Assembly (NCBI RefSeq): GCF_000519205.1
Contig: NZ_KI912598.1
Coordinates: 262,390-326,389, forward strand
DNA from: Amycolatopsis taiwanensis DSM 45107
GTDB lineage: Bacteria > Actinomycetota > Actinomycetes > Mycobacteriales > Pseudonocardiaceae
Length of the DNA stretch: 64,000 bases
Direction: 5' to 3'
Part shown: piece after piece, positions 33,977 to 42,895 of the stretch
Layout of the letters: every line of letters starts with the position of its first letter
How positions within the stretch are numbered: the first letter of the stretch is position 1
Translations under genes and position numbers: made by a program
The notes under the pieces: model-generated
The model's input: only the letters and a program-made list of their open reading frames with translations
Told to the model about the DNA's origin: nothing
Database searches by the model: none

Positions 33977-35262
33977 GATTTCACCGCCGCGGTCAGTGCC
34001 TGGTCGATGTCCCAGCGGAGGTCGTCGACGTCCTCCAGGCCGACCGACAGGCGGATCAGGTCCGGTCCGACCCCGCCGCCGCGCAACTGCTCGTCGGAGA
34101 GTTGCTGGTGCGTGGTCGACGCGGGATGGATCACCAGGCTGCGGGCGTCGCCGATGTTCGCCAGATGTGACAGCAGCTCGACCGACTCGACGAACTTCTC
34201 GCCCGCGGCACGTCCACCCTTCACCCCGAACGAGAACACCGCGCCGGGGCCCTGCGGCAGGTAGCGTTTCGCGCGCTCGTGATGCGGATGAGCAGGCAAC
34301 CCGGCGTAGTTCACCCACGCCACACGGTCGTCCGCGTCCAGGAACTCGGCGATGGCCTGTGCGTTCTTGACATGCGCGTCCATGCGTTGCGGCAAGGTCT
34401 CGACTCCTTGCAGCAACAGGAAAGCCGAGTGCGGTGACAGTGCGGCGCCGATGTCGCGCAACTGCTCGGCGCGCAATCGTGTGCAGAACGCGTACTCGCC
34501 GAAGTTCTCCCACCACTTCAACCCGCCGTACGAGGCGACGGTGTCGGTCATCCTGGGGAACTTTCCGTTGCCCCAGTTGAACTTGCCCGACTCCACCACG
34601 ATCCCGCCGAGCGTGGTGCCGTGCCCACCGAGGAACTTGGTGGCCGAGTGCAGCACGATGTCGGCGCCGTGCTCGATCGGACGGCACAGGTATGGCGTGG
34701 CCAGGGTCGCGTCCACCACCAGCGGGATGTCGTGCGCGTGCGCGACTTCGGCGAGACCGGCGATATCTGCGATGTCCCCGCCGGGATTGCCGATGATTTC
34801 CGTGTAGACAAGGCGAGTCTTGTCGTTGATGGCCGCGGCGTAGTCGTCGAGGCCGCTCCCGGAGACGAACGTGGTGTCCACGCCGAAGCGGCGAAGCGTG
34901 CCGTCGAGCTGAGTTACCGTGCCGCCGTAAAGGCCGCTCGCGGAAACGATGTGCTCGCCCGCCTCGGCCAGCGCCGAGAACGTAAGGAACTCCGCGGCCT
35001 GCCCGCTCGCGGTGGCGACCCCGCCGATGCCGCCTTCGAGACTGGCCATCCGTTCCTCGAAGGCGGCCACCGTCGGATTGCTGATCCGGCTGTAGACGTT
35101 GCCGTACTTCTGCAAGGCGAACAGATTGGCCGCATCGGAGGCGTCCTCGAACACGAAGCTCGTCGTCTGGTAGATCGGCACGGCTCTGGATCCGGTCGCT
35201 GGATCCGGCGTGCCCCCGGCGTGCAGGGCACGCGTGCGAAAGCCCCAGCTGCGTTCACTCAC
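33973..35262 (-). CDS. metY: O-acetylhomoserine sulfhydrylase
   Basis: 429 residues, Cys/Met-metabolism PLP enzyme. FRTRALHAGGTPDPATGSRA begins the fold, SASGLYGGTV and LVVDATLATPYLC bind PLP, and SATKFLGGHGTTLGG contains the Schiff-base Lys. It makes homocysteine from O-acetylhomoserine and sulfide. The GTG at 35262 is preferred; a TTG at 35283 would add seven residues. It is the first gene of a two-gene operon with the CoA-binding gene. Confidence 0.93.
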   Translation of the reverse strand: MSERSWGFRTRALHAGGTPDPATGSRAVPIYQTTSFVFEDASDAANLFALQKYGNVYSRISNPTVAAFEERMASLEGGIGGVATASGQAAEFLTFSALAEAGEHIVSASGLYGGTVTQLDGTLRRFGVDTTFVSGSGLDDYAAAINDKTRLVYTEIIGNPGGDIADIAGLAEVAHAHDIPLVVDATLATPYLCRPIEHGADIVLHSATKFLGGHGTTLGGIVVESGKFNWGNGKFPRMTDTVASYGGLKWWENFGEYAFCTRLRAEQLRDIGAALSPHSAFLLLQGVETLPQRMDAHVKNAQAIAEFLDADDRVAWVNYAGLPAHPHHERAKRYLPQGPGAVFSFGVKGGRAAGEKFVESVELLSHLANIGDARSLVIHPASTTHQQLSDEQLRGGGVGPDLIRLSVGLEDVDDLRWDIDQALTAAVKS

Positions 35263-35320
35263 ACCGCCGACCGTACTGGACAACGAAGTTCTCGACGAGG
35301 AGTCGCGCGCGTGCCTGCGG

Positions 35321-35935
35321 TCAGTGGGCGCCGAGTGCCGCCCGCACGCGGCTTTCCCGCTCGGCCGGCGGCTGGCGCGGGCAACTGACGCACTTCGGTT
35401 GGCCCACCTGGTAAATCAGGCAACAGGAGGCGCGTCGCACCACCAAGTTCGAACCGAGTTCGACGTAGCGTGGTCGCGGCATCCGAATTCCCGTTGCGGC
35501 AACGAGCGGCGCTGCGCGTTCGGGGGTGCCTGCCCACAGCAGGCGGTTCGCGATGGAGTCCGTGGCGATCGCGCGCAACGCCGGGGAACGGGCGCCGGTC
35601 ACCGCCTCGATCGCCGCGATCGCGGACGCCAGCGCCACGCCCAGCGCCCGGCCGAGCTCGTCGAGGCCGCCGTCGAGCGGGCGGGCGGAGCGGGCGTCGA
35701 GGAGCCGGCCGTCGGCGGTGACGTCGAGCGTGACCGCATCCAGCGCGGGATCCCGGGCCGTTCCGGTGGCCGCCCACGACTGGAGCGCGGGTGCGACCAG
35801 GACGGATGACGCCGAGTACCACCAGATGACACCTAGTACCGGGTCCGGCGCGCGGCGGTGGCGCCGGGCGGTCAGGTGGAGTTGCGCCCGCAGCCAGCGC
35901 GGGTCGGTGAGGGAGGTTGCCGGTACCGCGCTCAC
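35321..35935 (-). CDS. FhuF-like ferric reductase, 2Fe-2S protein
   Basis: 204 residues. The C-terminus has C-C-x9-C-x2-C (ASCCLIYQVGQPKCVSCPRQ), the unusual cluster-binding arrangement of FhuF siderophore reductases, shortened by one residue from the usual x10. The N-terminal part is helical and lacks other motifs. The ATG overlaps the methyltransferase stop (ATGA). No siderophore genes are nearby. Confidence 0.8.
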   Translation of the reverse strand: MSAVPATSLTDPRWLRAQLHLTARRHRRAPDPVLGVIWWYSASSVLVAPALQSWAATGTARDPALDAVTLDVTADGRLLDARSARPLDGGLDELGRALGVALASAIAAIEAVTGARSPALRAIATDSIANRLLWAGTPERAAPLVAATGIRMPRPRYVELGSNLVVRRASCCLIYQVGQPKCVSCPRQPPAERESRVRAALGAH

Positions 35936-36771
35936 CCGGCCAGTCTCCGTGGCCGGTAAACCGAAATCAGGAACGAAGCGGTGACTGTCACCGGCTCGTC
36001 GACGTCGTCAAGGCGCGCCAGCCGTTGCGGATGGTGCGCGCTCGGGCCCATCCGCACCACCCGCCGCACGTCGTCGGGCGGCAGCACGAGGGTGCGCACG
36101 AGATCCTGCCTGCTCACCAGCTCGAAATGGGCGGCGAGGCCGGAGTCGAGCCGCTCTTCCTTGCGGCTGTCCACGTCCAGGAGATCCACCACCGCGGTCA
36201 GCTCGCGAAGGTGGTCGCCCCGCGGCGACACCACGATCAGAGTGCCCCCGGGTGCGAGGACGCGATGGAACTCCGCGCCGTTGCGCGGCGCGAACACGTT
36301 CAGCAACAGCGCCGCCGACCCGCTCGCGACCGGCCAGGGCTCCCACAGGTTCCACACCACCGCGCCCAGCCGCTCATGTGCCCGCGCCGCCCGGCGCAGC
36401 GCCATCGCCGACACGTCCAGGGCGAGCCCGGGCGTACCGGTGCGCCGGTCGAGAACCCCGGCCAGGTAGTAGCCGGTGCCCGCCCCCGCGTCCACGACGA
36501 GCCCCGGCTCCGCCCCGGCGGCCCGCTCGGCGATGCACTCGGCCAACTCGGCGTAGTACCCCGCCGCGAGGAACTCCACCCGCGCGGCCACCATCTCGGC
36601 GGTGTCGGCGGTGCCGGACGGCACGCGGGCGTGCAGCAGGTTGACGTACCCCTGTTTGGCCAGGTCGAACGAATGCCCCCGCCGGCAGCGCAGCGCCCTC
36701 CCGTCGAGCTCGACCGCGTCACCGCACACCGAGCAGCGAAGTGCCTGAACGACCGCGGTGGGAAGACCCAT
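35932..36771 (-). CDS. 23S rRNA (guanine) methyltransferase, RlmA type
   Basis: 279 residues. The N-terminal zinc site ALRCSVCGDAVELDGRALRC with RRGHSFD is followed by the SAM-binding motif VVDAGAGTGYYLAGVL (about residue 95) and an NVFAPRNGAEFHRVL segment with the RlmA-type N-x-x-x-P pattern. Members methylate N1 of G745/G748 in 23S rRNA and can affect macrolide susceptibility. The gene overlaps the FhuF-like gene. Confidence 0.85.
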   Translation of the reverse strand: MGLPTAVVQALRCSVCGDAVELDGRALRCRRGHSFDLAKQGYVNLLHARVPSGTADTAEMVAARVEFLAAGYYAELAECIAERAAGAEPGLVVDAGAGTGYYLAGVLDRRTGTPGLALDVSAMALRRAARAHERLGAVVWNLWEPWPVASGSAALLLNVFAPRNGAEFHRVLAPGGTLIVVSPRGDHLRELTAVVDLLDVDSRKEERLDSGLAAHFELVSRQDLVRTLVLPPDDVRRVVRMGPSAHHPQRLARLDDVDEPVTVTASFLISVYRPRRLAG

Positions 36772-36799
36772 GCCCCAATCTCACCAGACCCGGTCGACA

Positions 36800-36931
36800 G
36801 CGCGAGTCCCACACTCCCGTAGCGCGAGTCCCACGTTCCGGTCGCGCGAGTCCCACACTCCCGTAGCGCGAGTCCCACACTCCCGTAGCGTGAGTCCCGC
36901 GTTCCCGTAGCGCGAGTTTCACCTTCCCGTA
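36800..36931. repeat. tandem repeat of 22 bp, about six copies
   Basis: The unit is close to GCGCGAGTCCCACACTCCCG followed by TA. Copies 1-5 are nearly identical, and the last ends GTTTCACCTTCCCGTA. It lies just upstream of the RlmA-like gene and is not a CRISPR: unit and spacing are continuous, with no unique spacers. Confidence 0.85.
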
Positions 36932-37031
36932 TTGGACCGTGACGAGCCAGTCGACGTGACCGCGACGGCGGCCAGCGGATCGATCACGAAAGGTAGCCGA
37001 CTAGTACCTTTCGTAGTCAGACCTTGTCAAT

Positions 37032-37074
37032 GAGTGACCCGTTACTGTCGAAATCCGGCATGAACGGGTCACTC
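37032..37074. promoter_or_regulatory. 12-bp perfect inverted repeat upstream of amt
   Basis: GAGTGACCCGTT and AACGGGTCACTC are perfectly complementary across a 19-base loop. The arms carry GTGAC/GTCAC pentamers like those of GlnR half-sites, so it may be part of the nitrogen-control region or a transcript hairpin. The remaining part of the 439-base gap (36772-37210) holds the tandem repeat and no gene. Confidence 0.5.
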
Positions 37075-37093
37075 GTGCACTCCGCAGTAACGG

Positions 37094-37109
37094 GAAACGT
37101 GCTCGTAAC
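37094..37109 (+). promoter_or_regulatory. GlnR-like box
   Basis: GAAAC-N6-GTAAC (GAAACGTGCTCGTAAC) matches the actinobacterial GlnR half-site pair spaced by six bases. An additional GTAAC at 37087-37091 precedes it. The position, about 100 bases before the amt start, fits activation of amt-glnB-glnD in nitrogen limitation. Confidence 0.65.
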
Positions 37110-37210
37110 AAAAGCGCGCGGACAGTTCACTCCGGCGAAACGTGGCGAGCGTTCCGGTGAAACACGGCAAACCAAAACTCCCGGGCATTAATCGTATTCG
37201 GGAGGCCGAT

Positions 37211-38596
37211 GTGCTGAACGCAGGAGACACCGCTTGGGTATTGGCCGGCGCCGCGCTGGTCATGCTCATGACACCAGGATTGGCGTTCTTCTACGGCGGC
37301 ATGGTCCGCGCGAAGAGCGTCCTGAACATGCTCATGATGAATTTCGTCTGTCTGGCGATCGTGTCCGTCTTGTGGGTCCTGTACGGCTTCGGGGAGTCCT
37401 TCGGCAGTGACGCGTTCGGCGGACTCATCGGGAACTTCGCCAATGCCGGGTTCGCCGGCACCTGGGGCCACCTGGCCGGTTACGCGACGGAGGCGGTCGG
37501 CTCCCTGCCCGCGGTCGGATGGCCGGGCTCCCACGCCATCCCGCTGCTCGCGTTCGCGATGTTCCAGCTGATGTTCGCGGTTATCACGCCCGCGCTGATC
37601 TCCGGCTCGATCGCCGACCGGACGAAGTTCTGGGGCTGGAGCTTGTTCGTCGTCATCTGGGTCACGCTCGTGTACTTCCCGGTGGCGCACTGGGTGTTCT
37701 CCTTCGACGGCTTCACCAGTGCCGACGCGGTGGGCGGCTGGATCGCCAACAAGCTGAAGGCATTCGACTTCGCCGGTGGTACCGCGGTCCACATCAACGC
37801 CGGCGCCGCCGGGCTCGCCCTGGCGATCGTGCTCGGCAAGCGCAGGGGCTGGCCGAAGGACACTCCTCGCCCGCACAACGTTCCGTTCGTCCTGCTGGGC
37901 GCCGCACTCCTGTGGTTCGGCTGGTACGGCTTCAACGCCGGTTCCGCGCTGAGTGCCGGTGACCTCGCCGGCGTCGCCTTCACCAACACCACCGTCGCCA
38001 CCGCCGCCGCGGTGCTCGGCTGGCTGCTCGTCGAGCAGCTCAGGTTCGGCAAGCCGACCACGCTCGGTGCCGCGTCGGGCGCGGTGGCCGGCCTGGTCGC
38101 CATCACCCCGGCATGCGGCTTCGTCACCCCGCTCGGCGCGATCGCGATCGGCGTCATCGCCGGGGCCGTCTGCGCCCTCGCGGTGAGCCTGAAGTACCGG
38201 TTCGGTTTCGACGACTCGCTCGACGTGGTCGGCGTCCACCTGGCCGGCGGCCTCGTCGGCACCTTGCTGATCGGGTTCTTCGCCTCGTCGAGCGTGAACT
38301 CGGCCGGTGGTGACGGGCTTTTCTACGGCGGTGGCTGGGGACAGCTCGGCAAACAGGCGGCCGCGGCCTTCGCGGTGATGGGTTACTCGTTCGTCCTCAC
38401 CCTGATCATCGGCTTCGTCATCAAGGTGGCCGGTGGGTTCCGGGTCAGCACCGAGGACGAGGTCAGCGGTGTCGACGAGGCACAGCACGCGGAAAGCGCG
38501 TATGACTTCGGCGGGACCGGTAGCGGTCACGGTGCCCCCACTCCCGCCCCGGTGCCGTCTCCGGACCGTGCGGCTCTGGAAGGAAGCAAGGCATGA
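37211..38596 (+). CDS. amt: ammonium transporter
   Basis: 461 residues, about 11 membrane helices. The pore His pair is visible in GGTAVHINAGAAGLALA and DVVGVHLAGGLVGTL, and the start region has LMTPGLAFFYGGMVR. A 55-residue cytosolic tail rich in Gly/Pro follows the last helix. The GTG at 37211 has GGAGG 6 bases upstream; an in-frame ATG-like start at 37142 lies in the leader. It overlaps glnB by ATGA and belongs to the conserved amt-glnB-glnD operon. Confidence 0.95.
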   Translation: MLNAGDTAWVLAGAALVMLMTPGLAFFYGGMVRAKSVLNMLMMNFVCLAIVSVLWVLYGFGESFGSDAFGGLIGNFANAGFAGTWGHLAGYATEAVGSLPAVGWPGSHAIPLLAFAMFQLMFAVITPALISGSIADRTKFWGWSLFVVIWVTLVYFPVAHWVFSFDGFTSADAVGGWIANKLKAFDFAGGTAVHINAGAAGLALAIVLGKRRGWPKDTPRPHNVPFVLLGAALLWFGWYGFNAGSALSAGDLAGVAFTNTTVATAAAVLGWLLVEQLRFGKPTTLGAASGAVAGLVAITPACGFVTPLGAIAIGVIAGAVCALAVSLKYRFGFDDSLDVVGVHLAGGLVGTLLIGFFASSSVNSAGGDGLFYGGGWGQLGKQAAAAFAVMGYSFVLTLIIGFVIKVAGGFRVSTEDEVSGVDEAQHAESAYDFGGTGSGHGAPTPAPVPSPDRAALEGSKA

Positions 38597-38931
38597 AACT
38601 CATAACCGCGATCATCAAACCGTTCACCCTCGACGACGTCCGCGCGGCGCTGGAGCAACTCGGCTCGCTCGGCATGACCGTCAGCGAAGTTCAGGGCTAC
38701 GGGCGGCAGAAGGGCCACACAGAGGTCTACCGTGGTGCCGAGTACATGGTCGACTTCGTGGCCAAGCTCCGGGTCGAGGTCCTCACCGACGACGCGAACG
38801 TGGAGAAGGTCATCGAGGCGATCGTCAACGCCGCGCACACCGGCAAGATCGGCGACGGCAAGGTGTGGGTGACGCCCGTGGAAACCGTGGTCCGGGTTCG
38901 CACCGGCGAGCGCGGCACGGACGCGCTCTGA
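38593..38931 (+). CDS. glnB: nitrogen regulatory protein PII
   Basis: 112 residues, a full-length PII. MKLITAIIKPFTLDDVRAAL begins the fold. The T-loop has TEVYRGAEYMVDF with Tyr51, the modification site (adenylylated in Actinobacteria, by GlnD-family enzymes). GKIGDGKVWV binds ATP/2-oxoglutarate. It partners Amt and is modified by the GlnD encoded 13 bases downstream. Confidence 0.97.
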   Translation: MKLITAIIKPFTLDDVRAALEQLGSLGMTVSEVQGYGRQKGHTEVYRGAEYMVDFVAKLRVEVLTDDANVEKVIEAIVNAAHTGKIGDGKVWVTPVETVVRVRTGERGTDAL

Positions 38932-38944
38932 GCCAGGCGGCACG

Positions 38945-41260
38945 ATGGTTCCCCGGGCGGAGCTCGCGCAAGCGGCGAACCGGCTGCTGGCAGGCCGGCA
39001 CGGGCGAGAAGGTGCCGCGGCGTTGCGTGCCGCGCTGGTCGACCTGTACGAGTTCTGGCTGGGCAAGGCCGCTACGGAGGCCGGCGTGGACACCGCCGAA
39101 CCCGGTGTCGCGCTGGTGGCCGTCGGCGGGCTCGGCCGGCGCGAGCTCACGCCGTTCTCCGACCTCGACCTGCTCCTGGTGCACGAGAAGAATCCCCGGA
39201 TCTCCGAGATCGCCGACGCGTTGTGGTACCCGCTGTGGGACGCGCGCATCGGCCTCGATCATGCTGTCCGCACCCCCGGCGAAGCCCTGCAGGTGGCCGC
39301 GGAGGATCTGCGGACCGCGATGGGCCTGCTCGATGCCCGGCATCTGGCGGGGGATGCCGAGCTCGCCGGGCGGTTGGCCGCGGCGGCCCGCGACCAGTGG
39401 CGCCGCACGGCCCGCAAGCGCCTGCCCGAGCTGGTGGAGTCCACCCGGAAGCGCTGGCAGCGCAGCGGCGAGATCGCGCAGTCCGCCGAACCCGATCTCA
39501 AGCACGGCCGGGGCGGGCTGCGTGATCTCGGCATCCTGGACGCCCTGGCGGCGGCGCAGTTAATCGACCGGCCCGGCGAGGAACTTCGCGAGGCCAGGGA
39601 ACTGCTACTCGACGTGCGCACCGAGATGCGCCGCGAGCTCGGGCGCGACCGGGACGTGCTGTCCGCAGTGGACGCCGAGCAGGTCGCCGGCGAGCTCGGC
39701 TTCGGTGACCGGTTCCTGCTGGCGCGCAAGCTTTCCGGCGCGGGCCGAGCGGTCGGCTACGCCGTCGATGTGGCGTTGAGGTCTACTGTGGACGCTTCAC
39801 GCGGCCGGTTCGGCCGTCGTCCGGTGCGCGCTCCGCTCGACGAGGGTGTGGTGCTGCACGGCCGTGAGGTCGCGCTGGCCCGGAACGCCGTCCCGGCCAA
39901 GGATCCGGCGCTGCTGCTGCGGGTCGCCGCGGCCGCCGCGCGCACCGGGATGCCGATCGCGCACGGCACCCTGCGCACCCTCGCCGAGTCGGCGCCCGAG
40001 CTGCGCGCGCCCTGGCCGGCGGCGGCGCGGGACGCGCTGATCGAACTGCTCGGCGCGGGCGAGGGCCTGATCGGCGCGGTGGAGGCACTGGAGGAGACCG
40101 GCCTGTGGGCCCGGCTTTTCCCGGAGTGGGGCGCGGTCCGCGACCTGCCGCCGTCCTCCGGCGTCCATGCCTGGACCGTCGACCGGCATCTGGTCCAGAC
40201 CTCGATTGAGGCGGCGAAGCTGGCCACCACCGTCTCGCGCCCGGACCTGTTGTTGCTGGCCGCCTTGTTGCACGACATCGGGAAGGGACGCGAGACGGAC
40301 CATTCCGAGCTGGGCGCGGCGATCTCGGCCGAGGTCGCCCGCCGGATCGGGCTGCCCGGCCCCGACGCGGGCCTGGTGTCGGCGGCGGTCCGTCACCACC
40401 TTCTGCTGGCGCACACCGCCACCCGGCGCGACGTCGAAGAACCCGCCACGATCAAGCGGATCGCGAAGACGCTGGACAACGACATCGTGCTGCTGGAGCT
40501 GGTCCATGCACTGACCAAGGCCGACTCGCTGGCGACCGGGCCGGGAATGTGGTCCGCCTGGAAGGCCGGGCTGGTGGCGAACCTGGTCGACCGGACCCGT
40601 CAGGCCTTGCAGGGCGAGGGATTGGGCGCCCCCGAACCGCTCGACGAGCGCCAGCGCGAACTGGTCGCGGCAGCGGTGCGCGCCGGCCGGGGAGAGGTGC
40701 TGGTCACCTCGGACGGCAACACGGCGACGGTCGTGCTCGCCGGGCCGGCTCGGGCGGAGTTGCTGGCACCCGCGGCCGGGGTACTCGCACTGCATTCGCT
40801 CGAGGTGCATTCGGCGACTCTGCGCGCGCACGACGGCGGCCGGCTGGGCATCTTCACCGCGTCGCCCAGGTTCGGCTCGCTGCCCGACACCACGCTGTTG
40901 CGTGAGCAGTTCGCGCGCGCGGTCGCGGGTGGGCTGGCGCTGGAGGCGAGCCTGGCCGCGAAAGAACGTGATTACCCGGTGGCGGTGCATGCCCCGGCCA
41001 AGCCGAACGTGCTGTGGTTCGACGACGAGACCAGCGGCCCCGACACGGTCGTGCTGGAACTGCGGGCGGGCGACCGGATCGGCCTGCTTTACCGGGTCGC
41101 GGGCGCCTTGCGGGCAGCCGGGGCCGAGGTGCGCTGGGCGAAGGTGGCGACGCTCGGCGGCGCGGTGGTCGATTCCTTCGCCGTGTCCCCCCGCGCCGGG
41201 CCGGTGGACCAGGCCTGGCGCCGGCGGGTGGAACAGGCGGTGCTCGCCGCAGCGTCGTGA
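38945..41260 (+). CDS. glnD: PII nucleotidyltransferase GlnD
   Basis: 771 residues. The N-terminal nucleotidyltransferase has GGLGRRELTPFSDLDLLLVH. An HD domain (LLHDIGKGRETDHSELG, about residue 440) catalyses deuridylylation/deadenylylation. The C-terminus has an ACT-like domain (VLELRAGDRIGLLYRVAGAL), with a possible second one before it. It senses glutamine and modifies PII. Usually ffh follows; here three genes intervene. Confidence 0.95.
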   Translation: MVPRAELAQAANRLLAGRHGREGAAALRAALVDLYEFWLGKAATEAGVDTAEPGVALVAVGGLGRRELTPFSDLDLLLVHEKNPRISEIADALWYPLWDARIGLDHAVRTPGEALQVAAEDLRTAMGLLDARHLAGDAELAGRLAAAARDQWRRTARKRLPELVESTRKRWQRSGEIAQSAEPDLKHGRGGLRDLGILDALAAAQLIDRPGEELREARELLLDVRTEMRRELGRDRDVLSAVDAEQVAGELGFGDRFLLARKLSGAGRAVGYAVDVALRSTVDASRGRFGRRPVRAPLDEGVVLHGREVALARNAVPAKDPALLLRVAAAAARTGMPIAHGTLRTLAESAPELRAPWPAAARDALIELLGAGEGLIGAVEALEETGLWARLFPEWGAVRDLPPSSGVHAWTVDRHLVQTSIEAAKLATTVSRPDLLLLAALLHDIGKGRETDHSELGAAISAEVARRIGLPGPDAGLVSAAVRHHLLLAHTATRRDVEEPATIKRIAKTLDNDIVLLELVHALTKADSLATGPGMWSAWKAGLVANLVDRTRQALQGEGLGAPEPLDERQRELVAAAVRAGRGEVLVTSDGNTATVVLAGPARAELLAPAAGVLALHSLEVHSATLRAHDGGRLGIFTASPRFGSLPDTTLLREQFARAVAGGLALEASLAAKERDYPVAVHAPAKPNVLWFDDETSGPDTVVLELRAGDRIGLLYRVAGALRAAGAEVRWAKVATLGGAVVDSFAVSPRAGPVDQAWRRRVEQAVLAAAS

Positions 41261-41306
41261 CCCGCTCGCGCGTGTCGCGTTCGGGGACAGCGGGCGCGGT
41301 GGCAGG

Positions 41307-41672
41307 ATGTCCGCCATGCCGGAGCTCGAGCCGTCCGTCCTGCCGGTCACGGTGGCCGCATCCCACCTGCGAGCCTGCGCCGTCGAACTCGAGAAAGCCG
41401 GCACGGCCGAGCTCGGTGAGGTCACCGCGATGATCCATGACGTGGTCGCCGCGCAGCGCCATCTCTCCGCCGCGCTGGCCGCGCTGGCCGCCCGGGTCGA
41501 GGATGGCCGGGACACCACGCTGGCCGCCGTTCCCTCGCCCGAGCTCGTCGCGCTGACCGAGGTGCTCCAAGCGGCGGCGAGCGCTGTCGGCTATTCGGCG
41601 GACGCGCTGACCGAAAGCGAGCCCTTCGCCCAGTCTCTCGCCGATTTCGCTGGTACGGACACCCGTTTGTAG
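41307..41672 (+). CDS. small helical protein of unknown function
   Basis: 121 residues, predicted almost entirely helical, with Ala-rich amphipathic stretches (AAQRHLSAALAALAARVEDG) and a Ser/Thr/Asp tail. No signal peptide, membrane helix or Cys pattern of note. It could be a remote WXG100-like bundle by length, but no W-x-G is present. The ATG at 41307 has CAGG immediately upstream; ATG 41316 is the alternative. It lies between glnD and ku. Confidence 0.6.
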   Translation: MSAMPELEPSVLPVTVAASHLRACAVELEKAGTAELGEVTAMIHDVVAAQRHLSAALAALAARVEDGRDTTLAAVPSPELVALTEVLQAAASAVGYSADALTESEPFAQSLADFAGTDTRL

Positions 41673-41708
41673 CTATTCGCCCATGCGTGCGCTTGATATT
41701 ATTTTTGA

Positions 41709-42590
41709 ATGCGCACAGTGTGGAAGGGCACCATCGGGCTGGGTGGTTCGGCAATCCCGGTGAAGGCTTATAGCGCCACTGAAGAACATGGAACGCCACT
41801 GCACCTGCTCCACCTGACCGACGGTGGACGACTACGGCAGAAGCGCGTGTGCGAGATCGACGGCGCCGAGATTCCGCTCGGTGAGGTCGGCAAGGGATAC
41901 CAGCTGCCCGGCGGCGACGTCGTGATGCTGAGTGACGAGGAGCTGGCGGCGCTGCCGCTGGCGTCCGCGAATTCGATCCAGGTGCTGGGTTTCGTCCGGC
42001 CCGCCCAGATCGACCCGATCTACTACATCAAGAGCTATTACCTGGAGCCGGAAGTGTCGGCGACCAGACCGTACGTGCTGCTGGCCGAGGCGTTGCAGCA
42101 GGCGGAACGGGTGGGCCTCGTGCGGGTGGCGATCCGCCAGCGCGAGACGCTGGGTGCGCTGCGCGTGCGGGACCAGGTGATCGTGCTCGACACGATGCAC
42201 TGGCCGGACGAGATCCGGCGCCCGGACTTCCCGTTCCTGCACGATGATGTCGACGTGCACCGGTCGCATCTGCGGGCGGCGTCGAACCTCGTCGAGAATC
42301 TCTCGGGTGACTTCGAACCGGACGGCTACACCGACACCTATTCCACGGCGCTGGCCGCGTTGATCGAGGCCAAGGTCGAGGGACGCGAAGTGGTTCAGCC
42401 GACCGCGGGCCTGCAGGCCGCGGGGGTCAACGAGCTGCTCGAAGCGCTACAGGCCACTGCCCAGCAGCAGGCCGACACCGAAGCCGCGCTGGCGAAGGCG
42501 AAGGCGGCCTCGGAGAAGGCGAAGTCCGCGAAATCGCGGGCCCGCAAGGCCTCGTCGAAGTCGCGCTCGGCCACCAAGTCCGGTCGTTGA
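41709..42590 (+). CDS. ku: Ku DNA-end-binding protein
   Basis: 293 residues. MRTVWKGTIGLGGSAIPVKAYSATEE starts the Ku core ring; VLGFVRPAQIDPIYYIKSYYLEP and FDPDGYTD-type FEPDGYTDTYSTALAALIEAK follow. The last 40 residues are a Lys/Ser/Ala-rich tail (KAKAASEKAKSAKSRARKAS) like the extended mycobacterial and streptomycete Ku tails that aid DNA binding. It acts in nonhomologous end joining, with LigD, which is not in this window. An A/T-rich segment (TTGATATTATTTTTG) lies just before the ATG. Confidence 0.95.
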   Translation: MRTVWKGTIGLGGSAIPVKAYSATEEHGTPLHLLHLTDGGRLRQKRVCEIDGAEIPLGEVGKGYQLPGGDVVMLSDEELAALPLASANSIQVLGFVRPAQIDPIYYIKSYYLEPEVSATRPYVLLAEALQQAERVGLVRVAIRQRETLGALRVRDQVIVLDTMHWPDEIRRPDFPFLHDDVDVHRSHLRAASNLVENLSGDFEPDGYTDTYSTALAALIEAKVEGREVVQPTAGLQAAGVNELLEALQATAQQQADTEAALAKAKAASEKAKSAKSRARKASSKSRSATKSGR

Positions 42591-42608
42591 CGTCGCGCCC
42601 GGCTCGCT

Positions 42609-42640
42609 GCGATGGCCCGTCTCCACAGACGGGCCATCGC
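42609..42640 (+). terminator. strong hairpin after ku
   Basis: GCGATGGCCCGTCT and AGACGGGCCATCGC form a perfect 14-bp stem with a CCAC loop, 18 bases past the ku stop. There is no U-run, as is usual for high-GC Actinobacteria. Confidence 0.8.
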
Positions 42641-42844
42641 GCGTTACACCGCGACTTGAGACCGTGGCCGGGATGGCCATCTGAGTAGATCTACCCAGCA
42701 TCACTCAGGGGTGTTCACGCTGCCGGGCGTCACATCGCGTCCGGCAGGCTAACGGTATGGCCCGGAGGTCATGCGGATGCCGGGGCGCTCGCCGGTGCTG
42801 GGGGTCTGGCGAGCGCAACGAGTCCGTCGATCTCGGTGCGACCG

Positions 42845-42879
42845 TGCGGGTGGCTCGGCGAGGGGGCGAGCCACCCGCA
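42845..42879 (-). terminator. hairpin after the MarR-family gene
   Basis: TGCGGGTGGCTCG and CGAGCCACCCGCA form a perfect 13-bp stem around a 9-base loop, 16 bases past the MarR gene's stop on the minus strand. With the ku hairpin it fills the convergent 305-base gap; nothing else was recognised there. Confidence 0.75.
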
Positions 42880-42895
42880 TCACGTCGGCCGGTGC

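Noticed and set aside
36800..36931. CRISPR array.
   Set aside because: Units follow one another directly with no unique spacers of constant length, and no cas gene is nearby; this is a tandem repeat.
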